NCBI GenBank assembly: GCA_016722075.1
Contig: JADKGW010000002.1
Span: 310,001-374,000, forward strand
Length of the DNA stretch: 64,000 nucleotides
Origin: Candidatus Kouleothrix ribensis
Lineage (GTDB): Bacteria > Chloroflexota > Chloroflexia > Chloroflexales > Roseiflexaceae
Direction of reading: 5' to 3'
Part shown: in pieces, positions 43,378-51,927 of the stretch
How the letters are laid out: the number at the start of each line of letters is the position of its first letter
Position numbering within the stretch: the first letter of the stretch is position 1
The notes under the pieces: generated by a model
The model's input: only the letters and a program-made list of their open reading frames with translations
What the model was told of the DNA's origin: nothing
Database searches by the model: none
Translations under genes and position numbers: made by a program

Positions 43378-44502
43378 TTAACAATTTGAGCAGATTTCTG
43401 ATAACTTCCAGATCTTGATTTCACCTTTTGCATTGCCCATTGCTAACCATTTTGAATCGGAGCTAAAAGCCAGAGATCCTACTAAAGAGTTACTAGCATG
43501 TATTGTTGTTAACAACTCAGCGGTTGAAGTATTCCAGATGCGAATATTAGGATCTGAAGATACGTTTTCCCAGAAATTACCTTCAGAACCGCTTGCAGTA
43601 GCAAGAAACTGTCCGTCAGGGCTAAACGCTAATGCCGATACAATAGCTGAGTGACCTTCCAATTTTGTTATCTGACGCCCGCTCGGAACTTGCCACATCA
43701 TTACATCCGTGCCGGCACCTCCAGAGCCGAGTAGTAAACCCTTTGAATTGAGAACCAAATTACTTGCTCTGTATGAATCTTTAATTGTAGTAATAACATC
43801 GCCATTGCTAATCTGTAAAATATCTATACCTCCATTCTGTTCCTTTACAGCAAGCCATTGAGCATTTGAACTAAGGCCAATACTCTTTATGGATCCCTTG
43901 AGAGGCTTTATCGTCCTTATAACAATCCCACTATCTGTTTCCCATATGTTAATTACGCCATCATCATCACCAGATGCTACAATATTCCCTTCCAAGCTAA
44001 CATCCACGCTAGTAACTGCGCTTTTGTGCTCAGTTAGCCTCTTAATTATATTTCCGCTCTCTGCACTCCAAATAATCACACTTTTATCCAATGAACCAGA
44101 GATAAGTATGTTTTTTTGTTCATTAAACGATATGCTGGTGACTGTAGAGGAATGGCCGGTGAACAAGAGATCAATCCGTTTATCATCTAAATTCCATCGT
44201 TCTATGACAGAGTTCAACAACTTTGCAACATATATATGATTTTCCGCATCGAATTTTATATCTACAATCGATTCCCCGTCTTCAATTTGTAAATATGGAT
44301 TATACATGTGTCTATTCGTATATGCAAAATAAAACACAACTACAACGAGCAAGACAGATATCATTAGAACGCCGACTATCTTACTGTAAAAGCCGAATGA
44401 ATTGACACTCGAATTATGCATAATATTTACAAAAACCCCTTCCTGATTATGAGACGTATATTGATATTTCACTGGGGATTTATCCATCAATATAATCACC
44501 AT
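43378..44502 (-). CDS. Membrane-anchored WD40-repeat protein (AT-rich; immunity-position gene)
   Basis: A 374-residue protein with one membrane segment (IVGVLMISVLLVVVVFYFAY, about residues 42-61) and then WD40-like repeats forming a probable extracytoplasmic beta-propeller (DKSVIIWSAESGNII, DGVINIWETDSG, DPNIRIWNTSTAELL, KGEIKIWKLSE). Base composition is strongly AT-rich compared with the 65-70% GC surroundings, indicating transfer. It follows the RHS-tip gene by 111 bp on the same strand, where polymorphic toxin loci place the immunity gene. That role is inference; the N-terminus may start at the second Met. Confidence 0.75.
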   Translation of the reverse strand: MVIILMDKSPVKYQYTSHNQEGVFVNIMHNSSVNSFGFYSKIVGVLMISVLLVVVVFYFAYTNRHMYNPYLQIEDGESIVDIKFDAENHIYVAKLLNSVIERWNLDDKRIDLLFTGHSSTVTSISFNEQKNILISGSLDKSVIIWSAESGNIIKRLTEHKSAVTSVDVSLEGNIVASGDDDGVINIWETDSGIVIRTIKPLKGSIKSIGLSSNAQWLAVKEQNGGIDILQISNGDVITTIKDSYRASNLVLNSKGLLLGSGGAGTDVMMWQVPSGRQITKLEGHSAIVSALAFSPDGQFLATASGSEGNFWENVSSDPNIRIWNTSTAELLTTIHASNSLVGSLAFSSDSKWLAMGNAKGEIKIWKLSEICSNC

Positions 44503-44613
44503 AGAACCTTGGCATGCAGCTGTACGGATCTTCTGGTCAAACGACCAGGACGTTTATTTAACTTTATCAACTGCACGCCAAGACTATATAATGAATAATG
44601 AATGAACGGATTA

Positions 44614-46599
44614 CTAACGCAGATTGTCTTCTAACCACTTACCCGCCTGTTGCAGTGAAGCAATCCGTCTATCCTTAATTTTCAGGCCGAAGATATAACC
44701 TTTCAAGCTTAGACGTAAATCTTCGACACTGTTACCAACTCTACCAGATGCATGAATAATATCCGTATTGGCCTTTGACGTTCCCTCAGGTAACTGCACT
44801 ATTTCGCATAGCAATGCGTCACGTGCCCCATAATCTCCTTCCTCATCATAAGCAAGCGCTTGGAGAAACTTTGCGATATCAGCGTCTGTTGCTGCACCAT
44901 ATTGGGCATGAATTGTTGCTAGTTTGCCGCCGACTTTATCCGAAACCTTTTCATGTCCAACTATAAGACGCAATGCAGCATCTTCGCTGGATTTTGTAAT
45001 GATCCCTCCTGTCAGCAACCCTACCTTGCTGATTATATTATTAACATAGTAGCTTGGTGAGTATGCCAAGCCAGTAGCTGTGAGAAAATGTCCCACCTGA
45101 TTTCCCGAATCTACCGGCCATGGATCTTTAAACTTCTGGTTGAAACCTGTATCGTTAAATGTCTTCCTAAATGGTACCATCTTCCAATCCTGTGTGTAGT
45201 CCAGGATAAACTCAAGACGCTCAGCTGCAGAAGTAAGCCCTGACCTCCTCAGTTGAGTTGCAGTAGATGTAGTTCCACCTGGAAGCCTTCCATCTGTAAA
45301 TAGTTTGATGAGCGTTCCAAGGGCATCTGATTGACCTTCTGCATCAACATAAACATCGGCCATGCTATATGAGTTCAGACAGTATTCGTAATATAGATGT
45401 GAGCCAAAGCCTCCCGAGGATACTGCATCAGCTATAGCCGATAGACAGGCGAACTTACCAGTTGCATCAATGTAATTTATCGGATTGGAATAGGCATACT
45501 GGTACGGATGCAAGCTATACGGCTGCTCTCCCACCCCCGCAAACGGGTCGACGCTGCCAAAGCGCCCGTGCCCGGCATTGTACCACCGCGCACGCAGATT
45601 GACGAGGCCGCCCTGCTGGAGCTCGCCGGTAAACCCAAATGTCGGCACCGTGCCGCTCTCGACCGTGCCCCACGGGTCGTAGCTGATGCTGCCCTGCGGC
45701 ACGCCGGCGTCGCTGACGGTGCGCCGCACGCTGCCCAGCGCGTCGGCCACGTACCAGGTGCGCACGTTGCTCGTTTGGGTGGCGATGCGATTCGCGCCGT
45801 AGAGATAGTCGGTGCGCGTGGCGCCGGTGAAGCTCTGCAGCACCTGGCTCAGCGGCGCGGCCAGATCCTGCGTGTATCGGGTCGTGATGCCAGCCGTAAG
45901 CTGGGAGATGAGCGCGCCGTCGCCGTTGTAGCCGTAGGTTGTCGTCCCGCGCGTCGTCATGCGATTGAGCGCGTCGAAGGTGGCCGTCGCCGTGCCGTCG
46001 TTGGCCAGGTTGCCGGCCAGGTCGTAGGTGTAGCCGGCATTGGTGATCTGGTTGGCCAGGTTGTAGGTGGTAATCACCGGGGCCGCGCCGTTGACCTGTA
46101 CCGCCGCGCGGTTGCCGGCCAGGATACACGCTAACGCGCGCCCTGTGGGTATTCCCAGCCGCACCGCCTCTGCGCTCGCGGCGCGCGCCGGTCGGGGGCC
46201 AAGCCCCCGACACCCCCGCCAGGGGCGCGGCCCCTTGGAACCCCGATTTCGTGCATTCCGATGCGGGAACGCCGCCGTGCATGCCCACGCGGCATGGGCG
46301 GGCGGCCAGGCGTGGGGGCAGGTGGGATGGGCGCGGTCCCGCGATTGCCGTGGTTTCATGGAGGCAACGAGCGTAGGGGCGACCCGCGTGGTCGCCCCGC
46401 AGGTACCCCAACCAGGTATCCGCCAATCGGGCGATCCCCCATCCGCCCCCGGCCGCGTGCGTCCGCGTCCCACGTACCTGCCTGTGCGCGTGGCGCGGTC
46501 GCACCTCCCCTCCGCGTGCGTCCGCGTTCCTCCGCGTCCCACGTACCTGCCATGCGCTCGCGGCGCGTGGCGCGGTCGCACCATCCGGCGATCCCCCAT
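44614..46599 (-). CDS. RHS core protein with AT-rich C-terminal tip (polymorphic toxin candidate), N-terminally truncated
   Basis: A 661-codon frame. Residues 1-162 are translated long repeats and are not protein-like. RHS homology begins at LAGNR (about 46119) and runs to residue 382, with YTYDLAGNLANDG, TWYVADALGSVRRTV, YDPWGTVESG and LHPYQYAYSNPINYIDATGK, the conserved core end. Residues 383-661 (44614-45453) form a distinct, AT-rich tip of no recognised family, as expected of an exchangeable toxin domain. The missing N-terminal part means it is probably not secreted as it stands: a displaced or rearranged module. Confidence 0.7.
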   Translation of the reverse strand: MGDRRMVRPRHAPRAHGRYVGRGGTRTHAEGRCDRATRTGRYVGRGRTRPGADGGSPDWRIPGWGTCGATTRVAPTLVASMKPRQSRDRAHPTCPHAWPPAHAAWACTAAFPHRNARNRGSKGPRPWRGCRGLGPRPARAASAEAVRLGIPTGRALACILAGNRAAVQVNGAAPVITTYNLANQITNAGYTYDLAGNLANDGTATATFDALNRMTTRGTTTYGYNGDGALISQLTAGITTRYTQDLAAPLSQVLQSFTGATRTDYLYGANRIATQTSNVRTWYVADALGSVRRTVSDAGVPQGSISYDPWGTVESGTVPTFGFTGELQQGGLVNLRARWYNAGHGRFGSVDPFAGVGEQPYSLHPYQYAYSNPINYIDATGKFACLSAIADAVSSGGFGSHLYYEYCLNSYSMADVYVDAEGQSDALGTLIKLFTDGRLPGGTTSTATQLRRSGLTSAAERLEFILDYTQDWKMVPFRKTFNDTGFNQKFKDPWPVDSGNQVGHFLTATGLAYSPSYYVNNIISKVGLLTGGIITKSSEDAALRLIVGHEKVSDKVGGKLATIHAQYGAATDADIAKFLQALAYDEEGDYGARDALLCEIVQLPEGTSKANTDIIHASGRVGNSVEDLRLSLKGYIFGLKIKDRRIASLQQAGKWLEDNLR

Positions 46600-46975
46600 C
46601 CGCGTTCATCCGCGTTCGTCCGCGTCCCACGTACCTGCCTGCGCGCGTGGCGCGTGGCGCGGTCGCACCATCCGGCGATCTCCCCTCCGCGTGCGTCCGC
46701 GTCCTAGGTGTCTTCCCCGCTCCACCGCCGTGCGCTCGCGGCGCGCGCCGGTCGGGGGCCAGGCCCCCGACACCCCCGCCAGGGGCTACGCCCCTTGGAA
46801 CCCCGATTTTGTGCATTCCGATGCGGGAACGCCGCCGTGCATGCCCACGCGGCATGGGCGGGCGGCCAGGCGTGGGGGCAGGTGGGATGGGCGCGGTCCC
46901 GCGATTGCCGTGGTTTCATGGAGGCAACGAACGGAGGGGCGGATCGCATCCGCCCGGTTGGCGTTGATGCAGGGC
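46120..46975. repeat. Long repeat block R3
   Basis: Third composite block. It joins the RHS frame at the 58-bp junction 46111-46168, identical to 38797-38854. The landmark module occurs at about 46252 and 46811 (here GTGCATTCCGATGCGGG), with the GGGGGCC/GGCCCCC and CCAGGGGC/GCCCC hairpins; CACGTACCTGCC units are at about 46470, 46539 and 46628. No gene is supported. Confidence 0.8.
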
Positions 46976-47020
46976 ACACGCCGGGACAAGAAGTTGCCTA
47001 ATTTGAAGTTCCTCTGCGCC

Positions 47021-47287
47021 GTGATTGGCTTCCAATGCGCCGTGATTGGCTTCCAATGCGCCGTGATTGGCTTCCAATGCGCCGTGATTGGCTTCCAATG
47101 CGCCGTGATTGGCTTCCAATGCGCCGTGTGTAGCTTCCAATGCGCCGTGTGTAGCTTCCAATGCGCCGTGTGTAGCTTCCAATGCGCCGTGTGTAGCTTC
47201 CAATGCGCCGTGTGTAGCTTCCAATGCGCCGTGTGTAGCTTCCAATGCGCCGCGTGTAGCTTCCAATGCGCCGCGTGTAGCTTCCAC
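47021..47287. repeat. 21-bp minisatellite, 12 full copies plus a partial copy
   Basis: Units start every 21 bp from 47021 to 47273. Three ordered variants are seen: five GTGATTGGCTTCCAATGCGC, six GTGTGTAGCTTCCAATGCGC and two GCGTGTAGC-type. The period is seven codons, so each frame on both strands reads a 7-residue repeat; these ORFs lack other protein features. No spacers, so it is not a CRISPR. Confidence 0.92.
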
Positions 47288-47337
47288 ACAGGCGTGCTGC
47301 CCGCTGCCGCCTGCCCGCTGAGACGCCGCTCATGCGA

Positions 47338-47343
47338 TATAAT
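47338..47343 (+). promoter_or_regulatory. -10 box candidate TATAAT
   Basis: TATAAT directly after the minisatellite, 105 bp before the creatininase-family ATG. A long leader would result. No -35 box is clear. Confidence 0.35.
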
Positions 47344-47448
47344 ACGCTCCAGTGTGGGCCGGCGTCGCCTGGGTGCGCGGGCAGCCGGAGCGCGGAATGC
47401 TGGGGATCGATGCGCGCCGCTGTGGTGGCCTGGCCAGAGGAGAACGCA

Positions 47449-48189
47449 ATGCTCGAGGTAGCCAACGCAACCTGGCCCGAGGTGCAGCAGCGGCTGGCGC
47501 GGCCGGCAGTCGCGGTGATCGCGATCGGCGCGCTCGAGCAGCACGGCCCGCACCTGCCGCTGGCCACCGACACGATCATGGCCGAGGCTGTGGCGCACCG
47601 GCTGGCCGGCGATATCGGCGCGCTGCTGCTGCCGCCGATCGCCTACGGCGACGCCTGGAACAATCGCGGGTTCCCCGGCACGCTCTCGCTGGCCCCGGCG
47701 ACTGTGCGGGCGATCGTCGGCGACATTGGCCGCGGGCTACACGCCGCCGGCCTGCGCGCGCTGATCGTGGTGAATGGCCACTTCGGCAACCGCGAGCCGA
47801 TCGCGCTGGCCGCGCGCGAGCTGCACGATAGCCTGGGCTTTGCGCTGCTCGCGCTCGACTACCCGGATCTCGAGCGGCTGGCCGCGCAGATCTGCACCAG
47901 CGCACCAGCCGCGCCCTCGTTCTACCACGCCGACGAGCTCGAGACCTCGATCATGCTGGCGCTGGCGCCCGCCACCGTCCACATGGAGCGCGCCGCCGCC
48001 GAGTATCCGCAGTTCCCGCCCACCTACGGCGCCGAGCCGATCATGCTGCATACGTTTTGCCGCAGCGGCGTATTTGGCGACCCGACCCAGGCCAGCGCGG
48101 CCAAGGGCCAGCGCCTGCTCGACGGTATCGCCGCAGCCTGCCTGCGCGTCGCTACTGCGTTTATGGCCCGGCTAGGCCTGGCCGAGTAG
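47449..48189 (+). CDS. Creatininase-family amidohydrolase
   Basis: A 246-residue protein of the creatininase family, whose members cleave cyclic amides such as creatinine or N-formyl intermediates with two metals. Metal-site motifs are GALEQHGPHLPLATD, VVNGHFGN and HADELETS. ATG 47449 with AGAGGAG upstream was chosen; the frame upstream has no homology. Substrate cannot be deduced. Confidence 0.88.
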   Translation: MLEVANATWPEVQQRLARPAVAVIAIGALEQHGPHLPLATDTIMAEAVAHRLAGDIGALLLPPIAYGDAWNNRGFPGTLSLAPATVRAIVGDIGRGLHAAGLRALIVVNGHFGNREPIALAARELHDSLGFALLALDYPDLERLAAQICTSAPAAPSFYHADELETSIMLALAPATVHMERAAAEYPQFPPTYGAEPIMLHTFCRSGVFGDPTQASAAKGQRLLDGIAAACLRVATAFMARLGLAE

Positions 48190-48196
48190 CCCGGCC

Positions 48197-48997
48197 TCAG
48201 CCGAGGCTGCGCACGATCGCGGCGTACTCGCGCACGCGCTCGACATCGATCGGGCCGGCCCAGCCGTCGCGCTCGAGGCAGGTGCCGACGAACGCGCCGT
48301 CGGCCTCGGCCAGCATGCGCGCGGCGTTGGCGTGGTTGGTGTAGCCGGCCAGGATCACCGGCAGGCCCGGCACCGCGCGCTTCACGTCGCGGATCATCTG
48401 CAGCGTCACCGCTTCGTCGGGGCTGCCCAGCGACACCGCAGCCGCGCCGACCTGCATGGCCGCGCGCGCCACCTCGGCCACCGGCTTGCCGCCAAACCAC
48501 TGGAAGTGCATCGACTCGATCTCGGCGATCAGCTTGACGTGCTGGGCGCCGATCAGCGCGCGGTACTGCAGCACCTCGTGCGGGTTGGCCTCGACCATCC
48601 CGTGCGCCGTGAGCGTCGCGCCCACCAGCGCGCCACAGCGCAGGTACGAGCCGTTGCACACCTTCGCCACCGCCAGCGAGGCCTTGAGTGCGTTGCGCAT
48701 GATCTGGACGCCGACCTGGAACTCGGGGCCGGTGGCCTGGTCGATCGCGCGCACGATATTGGCCACGCCGGCCACCCGCGCCGGGTCGGAATCGTCGCCC
48801 TTCACATACACGCGGTCGACCGTCTGCACCAGGCAGCCGTCGGCGCCACCCTCGTAGAGCGCGCGCGCATCGGCCAGCGCCTTCTCGAAGGTCGCCTCGT
48901 AGCTGCCCTCTTCGTAGAATGGCGTGCCCGGCATGGCGCCCAGGTGGATCATGCCCAACATCACTTTCTTGCGGCCGAGCTGATCGAACATGCGCAT
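48197..48997 (-). CDS. BtpA/SgcQ-family TIM-barrel protein
   Basis: A 266-residue protein of the BtpA family, named for a photosystem I assembly factor in cyanobacteria, but with SgcQ-type members in sugar operons. Conserved segments: GMIHLGAMPGTP at the N-terminus, VGVQIMRNALKASLAVAKV, and VILAGYTNHANAARML near the end. In this context a role in nucleoside/sugar metabolism is more likely than photosynthesis. It converges with the creatininase-family gene, 7 bp apart; AGGAGC precedes the start. Confidence 0.85.
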   Translation of the reverse strand: MRMFDQLGRKKVMLGMIHLGAMPGTPFYEEGSYEATFEKALADARALYEGGADGCLVQTVDRVYVKGDDSDPARVAGVANIVRAIDQATGPEFQVGVQIMRNALKASLAVAKVCNGSYLRCGALVGATLTAHGMVEANPHEVLQYRALIGAQHVKLIAEIESMHFQWFGGKPVAEVARAAMQVGAAAVSLGSPDEAVTLQMIRDVKRAVPGLPVILAGYTNHANAARMLAEADGAFVGTCLERDGWAGPIDVERVREYAAIVRSLG

Positions 48998-49025
48998 GGC
49001 TTGCTCCTGTTCTTGCCTTCGGCAG

Positions 49026-50072
49026 AACTAGGGCGATGTGCTAGTTAAAAATCATCCAATTACGCACGGATGTTCGGAAATGCGAGTGCCTTAATGCGCA
49101 ACCATTCCGGGTTGCCAAGCAACCGATTGAGATAGAGACACAACGTATGGGCGGTCAACTTGGTGGACAAGCGCGCACACAGCCCCCAAAAGCTCTGTGC
49201 GTGATTGGTCTCAATCTGGAATTGCTCGGTCAGTTGATCATTCACCGTCTCAATAATCTGGCGGACTTGATTGATCAGCCGCCGCACCTCCGGCGGGAGT
49301 TGGTCGTGCTGATTGGCCCGTGGCAATGTCAGCAAGCAGATCCGGTACTGCTCCCACAACTGTGCGGCCAATTCGGCACTGATGTAGCCTTTATCGCCAA
49401 TCACCGTCAACCCTGGATGGGAGGGCAACATGTCGCGGGCAGCATCGCGGTCATCGGCATTGGCACTGGTCAGTTCGAAGTCCACGATCGCGCCGCCAAG
49501 CGTAATCAGCAGGTGCAACCGATAGCCATAAATGGTCTGCTTTTTCGTGGCACACCGCCCAAACGCGGCACCGTGGGCATCCCAGTCGCCCGTCGAAGCC
49601 GGCACCAGATGGAACTGCACCACCGGCACGGGCAAGCTGTCAATGACGCATTGCCCGTCCTGCGCCACATCCAGCACCCGCAGCACCATGCGGCGCAGGT
49701 GATCGATCGCCCCCATCAAATTGCGACGGCGCCGATTGAAGCGTGTTCGCTCAGGAATGACGGGGAACAGATGCCGATAATTTTGCCACTCGCCAATCAG
49801 ATTGGTCTCCTTATCCCATTCCCGGCACTCGCCGACAATCGCCATAGTCAGCAGTTCACTATCCGAACAATCACTTACCGGACCGGGTCGGCGGTACAAG
49901 GGGCCGATCACCTGCCAGATGTCGTCAATCAGCACGAACATCCAGGTGCAGAAGTCATCAAAATCGGTTATCATCGCAGTTCTCCAGGGCTAAAGGTTGA
50001 TCGTCAGACCGTCAATCTTTAGCACCTGGAGACCAATATGTCAAGTTATCTAACTAGCACATCGCCCAACTA
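49026..50072. mobile_element. Complete IS982-family insertion sequence with 5-bp target duplication
   Basis: Perfect 16-bp terminal inverted repeats GGGCGATGTGCTAGTT at 49031-49046 and its complement at 50052-50067 enclose one transposase gene on the - strand. The repeat AACTA flanks both ends (49026-49030 and 50068-50072). Total 1037 bp, typical for IS982. The left flank, GCCTTCGGCAG, looks like an arm of the dispersed palindromic element, so the insertion may have hit a copy of it. Confidence 0.9.
49060..49974 (-). CDS. IS982-family transposase
   Basis: A 304-residue DDE transposase filling the element. Features: LSDSEL-like LSDxELLTM start (DCSDSELLTMAIVGECREW), CVIDSLPVPV for the first Asp, FELTSANADDRDAARDM and GDKGYISAELA for the second Asp, and IETVNDQLTEQFQIE with the Glu. 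The frame is intact and the terminal repeats are perfect, so it may be active. Confidence 0.92.
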   Translation of the reverse strand: MITDFDDFCTWMFVLIDDIWQVIGPLYRRPGPVSDCSDSELLTMAIVGECREWDKETNLIGEWQNYRHLFPVIPERTRFNRRRRNLMGAIDHLRRMVLRVLDVAQDGQCVIDSLPVPVVQFHLVPASTGDWDAHGAAFGRCATKKQTIYGYRLHLLITLGGAIVDFELTSANADDRDAARDMLPSHPGLTVIGDKGYISAELAAQLWEQYRICLLTLPRANQHDQLPPEVRRLINQVRQIIETVNDQLTEQFQIETNHAQSFWGLCARLSTKLTAHTLCLYLNRLLGNPEWLRIKALAFPNIRA

Positions 50073-50140
50073 TATATGATGTACGCAGTTGCGTTATGCC
50101 GGATCCCAGGGCTGCGCTTTTCGCCTCATGTGGTGCCGAA

Positions 50141-51295
50141 TCAGAGGTAGGCCTGCTGCCAGGCTTCATCCTGCGCACACAGCGCCAGCACCACCAGCGT
50201 CTTGGTCAGGTTGACCAGGTCGCGCATATACGATACCGGCGTCTGCTCGAAGTGCGAGTACGCGCTGGGGTAGCCGATGATCGACACATTCGGCGTGAAC
50301 TGGAGCATCGAGATATCGTCGCTGCGCCCGACATAGCCGGGGTGTTCGACCATGTCGATGCCCTGCGGCCGCAGCCAGCCGGCCAGCTCGCGCGTGAACG
50401 CCAGCAGCTGCGGCGGTGTCACCGCGCCGCGCGCGCTGCTCGATAGCCCGGCGAACGACGCCCCTTTGCCGAAGGTCGTCGCGGCGTTGTGCCTGAGCTG
50501 CTCTTCCTGGCCGTGGCCATCGACGACGATCGCGTAGTTGGGGTGCTCGCCGAGTGGCGTGCGGTGCAGCAGCCGGTTGGCGGCGCGCGAGAAGCCCTGG
50601 TTGCCTTTATCGACCGGCCCCTCCTCTTCGTCGTTCAGCAGCAGCAGGGCGTCGGCGTCGAAGTGCGAAAGCGCCTGGGCCGCCAGCAGCAGCGCGGCCG
50701 AGCCGGCCTCGTTGTCGAGAAAGCCGGTGACGTGCCCGCTCGCGCGATCCCAGGCGGCCGCCAGGTGGTGGACGACGCGCGTGCTGAGCGGCAGGTCGTC
50801 GCGGTCGCACTCGAAGCGCACGCTGCCGTCGGCCAGCGAGATCATCTGCCCGGCGGCCAGACGTTCGAGTGGCCCGGCGCCGCTGGGCGTGGCCAGCGCC
50901 ATGGCCGCGCGCGTGCCCGAGGTGGCGCGGTGCGTGCAGAATGGCGTGAGCGGGTAGCCCGTGCCATCCCACGGCCCGGTCAGGTAGCTACAGATATCGG
51001 CGTGGGCCGAGAGCCACAGCGCCGGCGCGCGCGTGCCAACCCGCACGGCGATCGTGCCCGAGCGGCGCGCGTTGCGATCGATCCTGATCTGCCCTGGCCG
51101 GCCCGCGCCGCCGGCCATGATCCGCTCGACCAGCGGCCCCTGCACCCGGCTGACTGTCAGCGTCGGCGAGTAGTTGTCGGAGAGCTGCTGGAAGATCTGG
51201 AAGTACGCCTCGCCGGTGACGATCTGGTCGAGCGTGGCCATGAGCTGGGGATGCCGCTCGAGAACCTGGCCGAAGGAGTAGCCGTGCGCGTTCAT
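50141..51295 (-). CDS. Zinc aminopeptidase-like protein (M42/M28-type)
   Basis: A 384-residue cytosolic metallopeptidase-like protein. Likely metal ligands appear in family order: LSAHAD (His98), LDNEAGSAALLLA (Asp194), NDEEEGPVDKG (Glu223/224) and VVDGHG (Asp259). The order and D-N-x-x-G motif resemble M42/M20 peptidases; the exact substrate is open. GAGGAGC precedes the ATG at 51295. Two palindromic operator candidates lie directly upstream (51317-51349). Confidence 0.8.
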   Translation of the reverse strand: MNAHGYSFGQVLERHPQLMATLDQIVTGEAYFQIFQQLSDNYSPTLTVSRVQGPLVERIMAGGAGRPGQIRIDRNARRSGTIAVRVGTRAPALWLSAHADICSYLTGPWDGTGYPLTPFCTHRATSGTRAAMALATPSGAGPLERLAAGQMISLADGSVRFECDRDDLPLSTRVVHHLAAAWDRASGHVTGFLDNEAGSAALLLAAQALSHFDADALLLLNDEEEGPVDKGNQGFSRAANRLLHRTPLGEHPNYAIVVDGHGQEEQLRHNAATTFGKGASFAGLSSSARGAVTPPQLLAFTRELAGWLRPQGIDMVEHPGYVGRSDDISMLQFTPNVSIIGYPSAYSHFEQTPVSYMRDLVNLTKTLVVLALCAQDEAWQQAYL

Positions 51296-51316
51296 ACATG
51301 CTCCTCATCTGCTTGT

Positions 51317-51349
51317 TAATCGATTACCTAGACACGTAATCGATTACGT
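51317..51349 (-). promoter_or_regulatory. Tandem palindromic operators TAATCGATTA / ACGTAATCGATTACGT
   Basis: Two copies of the GTAATCGATTAC-type palindrome, 51317-51326 and 51334-51349 (the second is a perfect 16-bp palindrome). The centres are 20 bp apart, about two helical turns, so two repressor dimers could bind on one DNA face. They are 22-54 bp upstream of the peptidase ATG. Confidence 0.65.
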
Positions 51350-51405
51350 ACGACACATACTAACCACGATATCGTCCCACCGCCGGGCGACGCTATCGGC
51401 CTACC

Positions 51406-51927
51406 CTACTGAGTAATCTGCTGGAGGTGGTCGCGCAACACCGACATGATCGTGTCGGTTGTGGCCATGGTCACCTGGCTGGCGCTGACCTGAGGATCGA
51501 TCACCGTGCAGCCCCACCCGCGCAGCCGCCCGAGCGACTCGCGCGTCTGGGGGTGGTTCCACAGCCCTGGGTTCATCGACGGGGCAATCAAGATCGGCCG
51601 GCCGGCGCCCAGCGCATCGGCGACCATGGCAGTCGCCAGATTGTCGGCCAGCCCGAGCGCCAGCTTGTTGAAGGTGTTAAAGGTGCATGGCGCGATCAGC
51701 ATGCTGCCAAAGGGAAAGGTATCGAGCGGGGCCTGGCCGTAGTCGCGGATCCAGTGCGCGCCCGGCCGATCGAGCAGCGTCGCGGGCGGCATAACCAGCT
51801 CGAGGTTCGGCGTGCCGACGACATAGGTCGCCCAGCCGAGCGCCAGCGCACCATCGATCAGCTCGCCCGCGCGCTGCGCCGAGCCTGCGGCGGTAACAAC
51901 AATGAAGAGGCTGGGCCGATCGTTCAT
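51406..51927 (-). CDS. Flavoprotein of the Dfp/PPCDC (HFCD) family
   Basis: A 173-residue FMN-binding protein. FMN and active-site motifs: APCTFNTFNKLALGLADNLA (like PATANTIAK of PPC decarboxylases) and IAPSMNPGLWNHP (the PxMNxxMW motif, with Leu-Trp). It may decarboxylate a cysteine-containing peptide or act on a thiol compound. ATG 51927 has GGTGAG upstream; a start four codons earlier is possible, while the 221-codon frame is too long. Confidence 0.82.
   Translation of the reverse strand: MNDRPSLFIVVTAAGSAQRAGELIDGALALGWATYVVGTPNLELVMPPATLLDRPGAHWIRDYGQAPLDTFPFGSMLIAPCTFNTFNKLALGLADNLATAMVADALGAGRPILIAPSMNPGLWNHPQTRESLGRLRGWGCTVIDPQVSASQVTMATTDTIMSVLRDHLQQITQ

Noticed and set aside
47021..47287. 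Possible CRISPR array
   Set aside because: Units are directly adjacent with no unique spacers. The 27-, 37- and 81-bp repeats elsewhere in the window also lack spacers, and no cas genes are present.
46916..47579. Open frames across the 21-bp minisatellite on both strands
   Set aside because: Every frame gives a 7-residue repeat because of the 21-bp period; there is no start signal or non-repeat domain.
48197..48997. Photosystem I assembly role for the BtpA-family protein
   Set aside because: No photosynthesis gene is in the window and the family includes sugar-operon members, so this function is not claimed.
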